A DNA stretch of 64,000 nt from an uncultured Clostridia bacterium (GTDB lineage: Bacteria > Bacillota > Clostridia > Christensenellales > Aristaeellaceae), in assembly GCA_934643825.1 (NCBI GenBank), contig CAKUCW010000007.1:1-64000 (forward strand). The letters are read 5' to 3'. This document shows, one piece after another, positions 39,722 through 47,609 of the stretch. A program made the position numbers and the translations under genes. Below the pieces are notes generated by a model that saw nothing but the letters and a program-made list of their open reading frames with translations, did no database searches and was not told the origin of the DNA. Numbering within the stretch: position 1 is the stretch's first letter; every line of letters begins with the position of its first letter.

Positions 39722-41482
39722 TTACTGCACCTCCTTAGCAGCCTGCTTGAGCGCGTCATTGATGGCGTTGCTCGTCAGCGTCACGCCGCTCTTTACGTCG
39801 ATCTGCGCCGTCGCGATGTCCTGACCCACCAGCGCGTCAAAGATGCTCTGGTCGGCAATCAGGTCAGCGCCGAAGCCCGGCGTCTCATTGCTTTCCGGAA
39901 CGGTCACGGACACGATCTTGCCATTGCCATCCACGACGATTTCCACCTTGATCGGGTACATACCCGTCACGTCGTAGGTGCCAACCATGAGGTCGCTGGT
40001 CGCGCTTTCCGCTTCCGCGTCCGTCGCAGCGTTTCCATAATTCGCAGCAGCCTGAGAGAGCGCATCGTTGATCGCGTTGCTCGTCAGCGTCACGCCGCTC
40101 TTCACGTCGATCTGCGCCGTCGTGATATCCTGACCCACCAGCGCATCAAAGATGCTCTGATCGGCAATCAGGTCAGCGCCGAAGCCCGGCGTTTCGTTGC
40201 TTTCCGGCACAGTCACCGATACGATCTTACCGTTTTCGTCAACCGCAATGGCGACCTTGATCGGATACATACCCGTCACGTCGTATACGGTCGCTTCAGC
40301 GGCAGACTCATCGGCAGCCTCGGGCTTGCACGCGGCAGCAGCCTGCTTGAGCGCATCGTTGATCGCGTTGCTCGTCAGCGTCACGCCGCTCTTCACGTCG
40401 ATCTGCGCCGTCGCGATGTTCTGACCCACCAACGCGCCAAAGACGCTCTGGTCAGCAATCAGGTCAGCGCCAATGCCCGCCGTCTCGTTGTTCTCCGGAA
40501 CGGATACGGACACGATTTTGCCGTCCCCGTCAACCGCGATTCCAACCTTGAACGGAGCAAAGCCCGTCACATCATACATGGTCAGCTCGGTAGCAGCCGC
40601 TTCATCAGCGGTCGGCTCGGCAACCGGTTCGGCGGTCGGTTCAACGGTCGGCTCAGCGATAACGATTCCGTTCGCAGCAGCAGCCTGCTTAAGCGCATCG
40701 TTGATTGCATTGCTGGTCAGCGTCACACCGCTCTTCACGTCAACCTGAGCCGTCGCAAGCTCCTGACCCACCAGCGCAGAAAGCGCATCGTCGGTCAGCA
40801 TGTCCGCACCAAGGCCCGGGGTCTCATTGTTATTCGGAGCAGAAACGGAGACGATCTTGCCATCCGCAACTTCCACATACATCGTGAACTTGTTCATGCC
40901 CTTCACGGTGTACGGATCGCCCGCGATAGCCGGAGCAGCATCTTCAGCGCCGCCAAAGTCAGCGGCAGCCTGCTTGAGCGCATCGTTGATGGCGTTGCTC
41001 GTCAGCGTCGCGCCGCTCTTCACGTCGATCTGCGCCGTCGCGATGTCCTGACCCACCAGTGCATCAAAGATGCTCTGATCCGCGATCAGGTCAGCGCCAA
41101 AGCCCGCCGTCTCGTTGTTCTCCGGAACAGACACAGACACGATCTTGCCCTCGCCGTCCACGGCAATTTCAACCTTGAACGGAGCGAAGCCGGTCACGTC
41201 ATATGCCTTTGCCTCACCCTCAGCAGCACCGCCGAAAGCAGCAGCAGCCTGAGAAAGCGCGTCGTTAATCGCGTTGCTCGTCAGCGTCACACCGCTCTTC
41301 ACGTCGATCTGCGCCGTCGCGATGTCCTGACCCACCAGCGCATCAAACACACTGGTATCCGCAATCAAGTCAGCACCGAAGCCAGCCGTTTCGCTGTTCT
41401 CCGGAACAGTTACAGACACAATCTTGCCATTGCTGTCCACGGTGATTTCAACCTTGAACGGAGCAAAGCCGGTCACGTCATA
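39722..41482 (-). repeat. Tandem repeat array encoding six FMN-binding domains
   Basis: Six coding repeats with periods of 93 to 114 codons. At DNA level long stretches are almost identical, for example around 39757-39880, 40063-40190, 40360-40480 and 40972-41110, while the linkers differ. Such arrays can change copy number by recombination. This is a coding repeat, not a CRISPR. Confidence 0.92.
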
Positions 41483-42124
41483 AGAAGCCGTCGTAGTCTC
41501 AACCGCAGCCTCTTCCTCCGCGTCGCCGCCGTTTACAGCCGCAGCCTCGGCAAGAACAGCTTCCTTATCGCCCGCATGCGGCTCAATGCCAAGCGTATTC
41601 TTGGTGTAAACGAGCATCTGCTCCACCGCATTGACAAACGCGGAGGAAGAAATGGTCGCGCCCGCGATGGTATCCACATCGCTGCGCAGCGTATCCGGAT
41701 CGGCAGCGATTGCGATGAACTGCTCCTTGAAAGCATCATCGCCAACGCGACTGCCCAGACCCTGCGTTTCCTGAAGGGAACCGACGTAGGTCTGCGTCAC
41801 ATAGCCATCAACGCTCACACCGAGGGTGATCGGAATCTCTCCGCCATAGCCCTGCGGGTTCGCCGTGAGCGCATAGCCCTTCACATTGCCGTCAGCATCC
41901 TTGCCGGCGAAAATCTCGTCCAGCACGCTGTCGTCGGCAAGACCTTCATATTCGATCTGCTCATATTCGCAGCCGGGCAGGACCGTTTTCAGAGCCGCCA
42001 TCTTAGACGCAAGCTTCTGCTTCTCGATCGGGTCCTTGGTCACTTCGTTTGTCATAGCGAGCAGCACGGAGGCAACAAACGCAAAGATGAACAAACGGAG
42101 CGCAAGCTTCACAATATCACCCAT
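39722..42124 (-). CDS. rnfG: Rnf complex subunit G fused to six tandem FMN-binding repeats
   Basis: 800 aa, about four times the usual RnfG (about 200 aa). One membrane anchor (about 7-24), then a normal RnfG domain to about 175 with flavinylation motif AGATISS (Thr157). An Ala/Glu linker leads to six similar FMN_bind-type domains: about 215-298, 308-391, 405-486, 517-598, 614-697, 717-800. Each has a YDVTG-like start, an ETAG/ETPG turn and a SGVTLTS or SGATLTS motif (Thr280, 373, 468, 582, 679, 782). A linker at about 491-510 is EPT-rich. In RnfG the motif Thr receives FMN from ApbE on the outer membrane face; the extra domains suggest up to seven covalent flavins. Only Thr373 has the exact SGAT form besides the core; the others have Val for Ala. 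Confidence 0.95.
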   Translation of the reverse strand: MGDIVKLALRLFIFAFVASVLLAMTNEVTKDPIEKQKLASKMAALKTVLPGCEYEQIEYEGLADDSVLDEIFAGKDADGNVKGYALTANPQGYGGEIPITLGVSVDGYVTQTYVGSLQETQGLGSRVGDDAFKEQFIAIAADPDTLRSDVDTIAGATISSSAFVNAVEQMLVYTKNTLGIEPHAGDKEAVLAEAAAVNGGDAEEEAAVETTTASYDVTGFAPFKVEITVDSNGKIVSVTVPENSETAGFGADLIADTSVFDALVGQDIATAQIDVKSGVTLTSNAINDALSQAAAAFGGAAEGEAKAYDVTGFAPFKVEIAVDGEGKIVSVSVPENNETAGFGADLIADQSIFDALVGQDIATAQIDVKSGATLTSNAINDALKQAAADFGGAEDAAPAIAGDPYTVKGMNKFTMYVEVADGKIVSVSAPNNNETPGLGADMLTDDALSALVGQELATAQVDVKSGVTLTSNAINDALKQAAAANGIVIAEPTVEPTAEPVAEPTADEAAATELTMYDVTGFAPFKVGIAVDGDGKIVSVSVPENNETAGIGADLIADQSVFGALVGQNIATAQIDVKSGVTLTSNAINDALKQAAAACKPEAADESAAEATVYDVTGMYPIKVAIAVDENGKIVSVTVPESNETPGFGADLIADQSIFDALVGQDITTAQIDVKSGVTLTSNAINDALSQAAANYGNAATDAEAESATSDLMVGTYDVTGMYPIKVEIVVDGNGKIVSVTVPESNETPGFGADLIADQSIFDALVGQDIATAQIDVKSGVTLTSNAINDALKQAAKEVQ

Positions 42125-43068
42125 TACTTCTTGACCTCCCCAAAGCTCTTATGACCCGTCACGCGCTCGATCAGCGGAGAGCAGACGTTCATCAGCAGGA
42201 TGGCGTAAGAGCACCATTCAGCCGGAGTCTTCTTGCAGAAACGGAAGACAAACAGCAGCAGACCGCAGCCGATGCCGAATACGATCTTGCCCTTGCCCGT
42301 CGCCGGAGAAGACGAGTAATCCGTCGCCATGAAGAACGCGCCGAGAATCAGACCGCCGGACAGCACCTGATACAGCGTGGCATTCACGTCAAAGCCCGTC
42401 GCCAGCAGGTAGCAGACCGTAAACGTGCCGATAAATGCAACCGGAATATGCCAGGAAATGACCTTGCGGACAAAGAGGTAAGCCGCACCGATGAGCAACG
42501 CCAGCTTGCAGGTCTCACCGAGCGTTCCGGGAATGTTGCCCAGGAACAGCTGTGTCAGCGTATAATCGCCCGCAACCGTCGCGCCGATCGGCGTAGCGGA
42601 AGCAACAGCATCCACGCCGACGAAGCTGCCGAACGCGGGCTTGGCGAACGTGTTCATCAGGCTCGCCCAAGACAGCGCCAGAATCGCACGGGCGGCGAGC
42701 GCCGGGTTGATGAAGTTCTGACCGATGCCGCCGAAAATCATCTTGCACAACAGGATGGCAATCACAGAACCGATGACCGGCATCCAGTACGGCACGGTGG
42801 AAGGCAGGTTCATCGCCAGCAGCATGCCGGTAACGACCGCGCTGAAATCACCGATGGTATTGCGGGTATGAGAAGCCTTGCAGTAAAGCCACTCGCTCAA
42901 AACCGCAGCCGCGACAGACAATGCGAGGATCACCGCCGAACGATAGCCGAAAAACAGCACGCCGGCAACTGCAGCAGGCAGCAGCGCAATGCAGACATCC
43001 TGCATGATGCGTGCGGTCGTGACATTATCGCGCAGATGCGGAGAAGACGAAATCACATACTTGGACAT
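42124..43068 (-). CDS. rnfD: Rnf complex subunit D
   Basis: 314 aa with about nine membrane helices. It opens SSSPHLRDNVTTARIMQDV, the family start, and contains the conserved FMN-attachment region near DAVASATPIGATVAGDYT (about 155-172), where the motif Ser/Thr is flavinylated in known RnfD. TDYSSSPATGKGKI (about 248) is also typical. It hosts the membrane-embedded flavin of the ion-pumping path. Stop and the rnfG start overlap by one base (TAATG). GGAGGAACG precedes the ATG at 43068. Confidence 0.95.
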   Translation of the reverse strand: MSKYVISSSPHLRDNVTTARIMQDVCIALLPAAVAGVLFFGYRSAVILALSVAAAVLSEWLYCKASHTRNTIGDFSAVVTGMLLAMNLPSTVPYWMPVIGSVIAILLCKMIFGGIGQNFINPALAARAILALSWASLMNTFAKPAFGSFVGVDAVASATPIGATVAGDYTLTQLFLGNIPGTLGETCKLALLIGAAYLFVRKVISWHIPVAFIGTFTVCYLLATGFDVNATLYQVLSGGLILGAFFMATDYSSSPATGKGKIVFGIGCGLLLFVFRFCKKTPAEWCSYAILLMNVCSPLIERVTGHKSFGEVKK

Positions 43069-43089
43069 TTTAACGTTCCTCCGTATACA

Positions 43090-44421
43090 TTAAGACTTTT
43101 TGGGTTTCGAGCGGGCGATCGCCTTTGCCACACGGCAGCTCTGCGTCAGCTGACGCTTTGCCGGGCAGGCATATGTGCAGCTGCCGCACTCCATGCAGTT
43201 CATGGCGCCTGCGGCAATCGCGCCGTCATAGTCACCATGGCGAACCAGCGAATCAATCTTCGCCGGAGCGAGCTTCATCGGGCAGGCACGCATGCAGCGA
43301 CCGCAGCGAATGCACGCGGATTCCTCCGCGGAAATCGCCTCTTCGCCCAGCGCAAGGAAGCCGCCGAAGTTCTTGGTGATCGGCAGATTGAGCGTCGGAA
43401 CAGCATTGCCCATCATCGCGCCGCCGACAACCAGCTTGCGAACGCCGTCGGTCAGTCCGCCCACCTGATCGATCAGATCCAGCAGCGGCGTGCCGATACG
43501 CACGCGAAGGTTCATCGGATTTGCCACACGACCCGTCACCGTCACAACGCGGTCAATCAGCGGCTGACCCTTGCGAACCGCCGCAGACAGCGCCGCGCAG
43601 GTGCCGACATTGATGACGACGCACTTCGCAGCAGACGGCAGTTTGCCGTTGGGAACGATACGACCGGTCAGAGAATAAATGAGGGTCTTTTCAAAGCCCT
43701 GCGGATAACGCGCAGGCAGCGCCACGACCTCGATTCCCTGCTTGCCGGATGCCGCATCGCGCATCGCCTGAACAGCGTCAGGCTTGTTGTCTTCGATGCC
43801 GACTTTGGCGCAGAAAACGCCGGTCGCCTTCATCGCCAGCATGATGCCATCCACGATCTGCGCAGCGTTCTCCACCATGATGCGGTGGTCGCTGGTCAGA
43901 TAGGGCTCGCATTCGCTGCCGTTGACGACCAGCGTATCGGGCTTATCTTCCAATTTAGAAGTGTCGAGCTTAACGGCAGTCGGGAACGCCGCGCCGCCCA
44001 TGCCGACGATACCGCAGGACGCAGCGATATGCGCGATATCCTGAGCGCTGAGCGCATCAACATTTTCACGCAGCTTAACAGATTCGTCCCAGCGATCCTC
44101 AAAGTCATTCTCGATGACGACAGCGGGAACGCTCTTACCACTGGCAATGGTGCAGGTCGTTACAGCAACGACCTTGCCGGAAACAGACGCATGCACCGGC
44201 GCAGAAATGAAGCCCTGAGCTTCGCCAATAACCTGACCCATGTTGACCGTCTGACCCACCTTGACGCAGCACACCGCAGGTGCGCCGCCGTGCTGAGCCA
44301 TCGCAATCGTTACACGAGCCGGAGCGGCAGCGTTCACGATCTGCTGGGATTGGGTTGCGTTTTTACCGTTGCCAATCTCGCGGGGATGGACGCCTCCGCC
44401 AAATGTCTGGGTAGTAGCCAC
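43090..44421 (-). CDS. rnfC: Rnf complex subunit C, NADH-binding
   Basis: 443 aa. TFGGGVHPREIGNGK (about 5-19) and a biotinyl-like lobe at the N-terminus, then the Rossmann-like FMN/NADH part with GMGGAAFPTAVKL (about 141-153), and two 4Fe-4S motifs CIRCGRCMRACP and CMECGSCTYACP near 365-415. It exchanges electrons with NAD in the cytosol. The start is a GTG at 44421, 9 nt after GGGAGG; the longer ATG frame to 44526 would run through the promoter region and is rejected. First gene of the rnf operon. Confidence 0.95.
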   Translation of the reverse strand: MATTQTFGGGVHPREIGNGKNATQSQQIVNAAAPARVTIAMAQHGGAPAVCCVKVGQTVNMGQVIGEAQGFISAPVHASVSGKVVAVTTCTIASGKSVPAVVIENDFEDRWDESVKLRENVDALSAQDIAHIAASCGIVGMGGAAFPTAVKLDTSKLEDKPDTLVVNGSECEPYLTSDHRIMVENAAQIVDGIMLAMKATGVFCAKVGIEDNKPDAVQAMRDAASGKQGIEVVALPARYPQGFEKTLIYSLTGRIVPNGKLPSAAKCVVINVGTCAALSAAVRKGQPLIDRVVTVTGRVANPMNLRVRIGTPLLDLIDQVGGLTDGVRKLVVGGAMMGNAVPTLNLPITKNFGGFLALGEEAISAEESACIRCGRCMRACPMKLAPAKIDSLVRHGDYDGAIAAGAMNCMECGSCTYACPAKRQLTQSCRVAKAIARSKPKKS

Positions 44422-44512
44422 AGACAAGTTCCTCCCTTCACTTTTCAAGATGGAAAGCCCTCCGTAATATGAAAGAAGACTGCCCACATGCTTGAATGAA
44501 ATGTCACGGATT

Positions 44513-44540
44513 ATTATATCATACAAAAGCTAAAAAGCAA
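44513..44540 (-). promoter_or_regulatory. Promoter of the rnf operon
   Basis: Minus strand TTGCTT (44540-44535), 16 bp spacer ending in TGA (extended -10), TATAAT (44518-44513). The leader is about 85 nt. The remaining gap to the spoIVA terminator (44541-44662) is AT-rich and shows no gene. Confidence 0.72.
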
Positions 44541-44662
44541 ACAAAGATTGAGGATTTCCATTCGTTAGTTTTTTCTCTAACTTCATTTATCTATTCTTTA
44601 CGCACGTTCGAACGTTCTCTTCAATATTTTCTGTGTACGCATACATTTTTCGTCATGCAAAT

Positions 44663-44704
44663 TGCAAAAGACCGACAGTCTGCATGACAACAGACCATCG
44701 GTCT
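44663..44704 (-). terminator. Terminator of spoIVA
   Basis: Minus-strand stem AGACCGATGGTCTG (44704-44691) with CAGACTGTCGGTCT (44682-44669; a 2x2 internal mismatch), then TTTGCAATTT. It starts 26 bp after the spoIVA stop. The U-tract is weak. Confidence 0.65.
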
Positions 44705-44730
44705 AAAGATATTAATTTACTTATCTGTGC

Positions 44731-46209
44731 TTACAGGAGGATACACACCATCCCGCCATTTCCTTCGTTGATAATCTTTTCAAGCGTTTGCTGCACTTTC
44801 AGCTGGGTATCTTCGGGCATATGCATCAGTTTATTTGCCAATCCTTCCCTGACCATATCGGATAGCGGCTTGCCAAAGAGATTACTTTGCCAAAGTTTTT
44901 GCGGATCCTGTTCAAATCCGTCCATGAAATAACGAATCATTTCTTCGGACTGCTGCTCAGTTCCGACAACCGGTGATATTTCCGTCTGAATATTCACCCG
45001 AATCATGTGCAGGCTCGGTGCGCTTGCGCGGAGTCTGACGCCGAATCGGCCGCCTTTGCCGATAATCTCCGGTTCTTGAAGCGTCATTTCCTCGATTTGC
45101 GGCGAAACCAAGCCATATCCTGTCTCCCTGACGGATTGAAGTGCCTGTGCAACATGATCATACTCTTTTTTCGCCGCAACAAGCTCTCGGAGCAATGCAA
45201 GCAGGTGCGCGTCGCTCCGAATCTCCGTTCCGCATTGTTCTGCAAGAATCTGGTTAAACAGCCCTTCTCCCAGCGTCATTTGCAGATTAGCGCTTCCGTT
45301 TCCGTGATCGACATTCTTTTCCGCAACCGTTTCCAGATAAGGATTTGATAGAAGCGCTTGTGAAAACGCATGAATTTCCCCAATCTTCAAGCACGCAGGC
45401 GTATTCTCTTCCAAACTTTCCTGCAAGCTCTTCATCAACCAGTGTTCTCCGTCGAGTGCACCCAGCCATTCGGGCGTCTGTATGCTCATCTGTACCACCG
45501 GAAATTGTCCGAGCATCTGCTCCAGCAGTCCGCGAATATCCTCTTCTTCCATTTGTTCCACATTCATCGCCACAACAGGAACGCCATAATCCGCTTCCAA
45601 CGTTTTGCGCAGGCTTTGCGCCTTCGTTGACGCGGGGGTTTGCGTGTTCAAAATAACCGCAAAGGGCTTTTCCAGCGCTTTAAGCTCCGCAATCACCCTT
45701 GCCTCCGCCGGCACATATGCTGCCCGCGGCAGGTCGGTCACGCTTCCGTCTGTCGTGACAACCAGACCAAGGGTCGAATGTTCACTGATGACCTTCTGCG
45801 TGCCAATCTCCGCCGCACGTTCAAACGGCATCTCATCGCTTGACCACGGCGTGCGCACCATGCGCGGCGCTTCTCCGTCCTGCGTCCCCAATGCGCCCTC
45901 AACCAAATACCCCACGCTGTCGATCAGCCTGAGCCGCACCCGATGATCGGATGGCAGAGCGATCTCAACCGCTTCCGATGGAACGAATGCCGGTTTCGTC
46001 GTCATGACCATTTTCCCGGAACCGCTTTGCGGCAAGTCATCCTGCGCTCTGGCGCGGATGTGCGCGTTCTCGATCGCCGGAAGAACCATCGTTTCCATCA
46101 GCCGCTTGATGAATGTGGATTTGCCTGTCCTCACCGGACCGACAACTCCAATATATACGTCTCCCTGTGTTCTTTGCGCAATATCCTGATACAGATCGTA
46201 TGCTTGCAT
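44731..46209 (-). CDS. spoIVA: Stage IV sporulation protein A
   Basis: 492 aa, the same length as Bacillus subtilis SpoIVA. It shows the P-loop GPVRTGKSTF (about 24-33), LIDSVGYLVEGALG (about 97-110), TTDGSVTDLPRAAY (about 152) and the C-terminal end GGMVCILL. SpoIVA is a cytoskeletal ATPase that polymerises on the forespore surface and forms the base of the spore coat. The ATG at 46209 follows GGAGGGA; an upstream in-frame extension crosses the promoter. A sigma-E-like promoter lies in the short gap after htrA. It shows the organism is, or descends from, an endospore former. Confidence 0.97.
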   Translation of the reverse strand: MQAYDLYQDIAQRTQGDVYIGVVGPVRTGKSTFIKRLMETMVLPAIENAHIRARAQDDLPQSGSGKMVMTTKPAFVPSEAVEIALPSDHRVRLRLIDSVGYLVEGALGTQDGEAPRMVRTPWSSDEMPFERAAEIGTQKVISEHSTLGLVVTTDGSVTDLPRAAYVPAEARVIAELKALEKPFAVILNTQTPASTKAQSLRKTLEADYGVPVVAMNVEQMEEEDIRGLLEQMLGQFPVVQMSIQTPEWLGALDGEHWLMKSLQESLEENTPACLKIGEIHAFSQALLSNPYLETVAEKNVDHGNGSANLQMTLGEGLFNQILAEQCGTEIRSDAHLLALLRELVAAKKEYDHVAQALQSVRETGYGLVSPQIEEMTLQEPEIIGKGGRFGVRLRASAPSLHMIRVNIQTEISPVVGTEQQSEEMIRYFMDGFEQDPQKLWQSNLFGKPLSDMVREGLANKLMHMPEDTQLKVQQTLEKIINEGNGGMVCILL

Positions 46210-46233
46210 AACATCCCTCCCTGCCGTCATGCC

Positions 46234-46260
46234 AACGTATGCGCAGAGAAACAACGTTAT
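46234..46260 (-). promoter_or_regulatory. Sigma-E-like promoter of spoIVA
   Basis: Minus strand ATA core of the -35 (46260-46258), 16 bp, then CATACGTT (46241-46234), matching the sigma-E -10 CATACANT at all but one fixed position. The predicted start of transcription is about 18 nt before the ATG. spoIVA is a sigma-E gene in Bacillus, which supports the match. Confidence 0.65.
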
Positions 46261-46269
46261 ACCGCATTC

Positions 46270-47421
46270 TCATGTTCTTTCCCGCGGTAATTCAAGCGTA
46301 ATGGGGATTTCCAGGATTTCACCGGCAGGCACGCTGTCCTGCACGGTTAGGTTTTCAATGCCGGGAATCCTGCATACCGTCAGCGTGATGATGTCACCTT
46401 CGGCATGCGCAGCAATTCGATTGATCAAATCGGTATGCAGCATAATCCGCTCTCCATCCATTTTCAGTATGATATCATTCTGTTGCATTCCGCCTTTTTG
46501 AGCAGGACTATCCTGCGACACCGACGTGACCAATACGCCCGCAGGAATCAAACCGTCGGTCGGTTCTTCACTTCCGCGGAGCGTAACCACAGAGATTCCC
46601 AGTTTAGGGCGCGTCACCTTTCCGAATTGGATCAGACTTTCAACAATCGGTTTAACAACATCGACCGGTATCGCCATCGCAATGCCTTCAATGCTGGCTG
46701 CATCCCGTATTCCGTTTGAACTGTACTTCAGCGAAGGGATGCCAATCAGCTCTCCTTTGGTGTTAAACAGTCCGCCACCGCTGTTGCCCGAATTGATTGC
46801 CGCGTCCGTCTGCATCATTTTGACAATGGATGTTCCATCCAGCTCTCGATTCAGCGCTGAAACAACACCGATTGTCACGGTATCCGCAAATTGCTTTCCC
46901 AGCGGATTACCGATGACAATTGCCCAGTCTCCAACCCGCACCTGCGATATGTCGCCCATCTTAACAGCCGGGAGACTGACATCCTCCGTCACTCTCAAAA
47001 CCGCTAAATCCGTCAGCTCGTCATAGCCAACGATTTCCGCCTGCAAATACTGCCCATTACTGAGCACCTGAACATCGCTTGCCCCCTCAATGACATGATA
47101 ATTCGTTACAACATGCCCTTGCGTGGTAATCATGACGCCCGAACCTGTCGCCTGCTCGACAACATCCGTTTGACCGCTGATAATGCTGTATGTCCTCGCA
47201 CGATTGCTGACCCCGACAACGCATGGCATCACCACATCGACAACATCGGCAAAAGGACTTTGTATTCCTTCCAAAGTCTTCACATATTCGCCCTGCGCAT
47301 AGACACTTTCGGCTCGTGCTTCGCCATTTCCCTCTTCCCGAACCATCATGGCTATTTCTGCCGCCAGCACAATCCCCAATGCCGCCAGCGCACTTTTCCG
47401 AATCCACTCTTTCTTTTTCAT
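46270..47421 (-). CDS. HtrA/DegP-like serine protease with PDZ domain
   Basis: 383 aa. A single N-terminal membrane anchor (about 9-27), then a trypsin-like domain with triad His in NYHVIEG (about 107), Asp in ELTDLAVL (about 137) and Ser in GNSGGGLF (about 213), and one PDZ domain about 270-375 (PKLGISVV, AGVLVTSVSQDSPAQ). Acts outside the membrane on misfolded or specific proteins. ATG at 47421 with GAGGTGAGC. It precedes spoIVA by 60 bp, so it may be read through in sporulating cells. A 7 bp inverted repeat sits in its leader. Confidence 0.92.
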   Translation of the reverse strand: MKKKEWIRKSALAALGIVLAAEIAMMVREEGNGEARAESVYAQGEYVKTLEGIQSPFADVVDVVMPCVVGVSNRARTYSIISGQTDVVEQATGSGVMITTQGHVVTNYHVIEGASDVQVLSNGQYLQAEIVGYDELTDLAVLRVTEDVSLPAVKMGDISQVRVGDWAIVIGNPLGKQFADTVTIGVVSALNRELDGTSIVKMMQTDAAINSGNSGGGLFNTKGELIGIPSLKYSSNGIRDAASIEGIAMAIPVDVVKPIVESLIQFGKVTRPKLGISVVTLRGSEEPTDGLIPAGVLVTSVSQDSPAQKGGMQQNDIILKMDGERIMLHTDLINRIAAHAEGDIITLTVCRIPGIENLTVQDSVPAGEILEIPITLELPRERT

Positions 47422-47435
47422 CCGCTCACCTCATC

Positions 47436-47455
47436 CACATTCTGTCCGGAATGTG
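47436..47455. repeat. Inverted repeat in the htrA leader
   Basis: CACATTC (47436-47442) and GAATGTG (47449-47455) with a 6 nt spacer, 15 bp before the htrA start. It could be a regulator site or a leader hairpin. No clear -35/-10 pair was found in the gap. Confidence 0.45.
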
Positions 47456-47526
47456 CGCTGATTATGAAGCGGTTATCCATCTATCTTAAAAAGAGAGAGT
47501 CTTGATCCGTCTGAATGTCCATCAAA

Positions 47527-47580
47527 GCTGCGAAGCATCGAATCTTTGCAGACGCTGCTTTTCAACTCATATGCAAAAGG
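47527..47580 (+). repeat. Possible intergenic repeat, copy C (degenerate)
   Basis: GAAGCATCGAATCTTTGCAG and ACGCTGC resemble the AAGCC..GAATCTTTGCACACGC part of copy A, followed by CATATGCAAAAG against CTATATGTCAAAA. It too leads straight into a terminator (47579-47604). Similarity is limited to short blocks. Confidence 0.35.
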
Positions 47581-47604
47581 CATCCTGCGTTTTCGCAAGA
47601 TGCC
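47575..47604 (-). terminator. Rho-independent terminator of the mutS2 operon
   Basis: Minus-strand stem GGCATCTTGCG (47604-47594) with CGCAGGATGCC (47589-47579, one mismatch), loop AAAA, then TTTT. It starts 5 bp after the mutS2 stop. Confidence 0.82.
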
Positions 47605-47609
47605 CTGTT

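Noticed and set aside
39722..41482. CRISPR-like array suggested by regular repeats
   Set aside because: The repeats are about 280-340 bp, lie in frame inside rnfG and encode protein domains; there are no short repeats with unique spacers and no cas genes.
38405..42154. A very long open frame (about 1249 codons) on the plus strand, antisense to rnfB-rnfG
   Set aside because: It is the complement of the rnf genes, whose biased codon use and repeats keep the opposite frame open. It has no ribosome site, is low-complexity Arg/His/Asp rich, and matches no family.
42151..44472. Long plus-strand open frame (about 773 codons) antisense to rnfD and rnfC
   Set aside because: Same reason: complementary to clear Rnf genes, Arg/His/Gln-rich translation with no recognisable motif.
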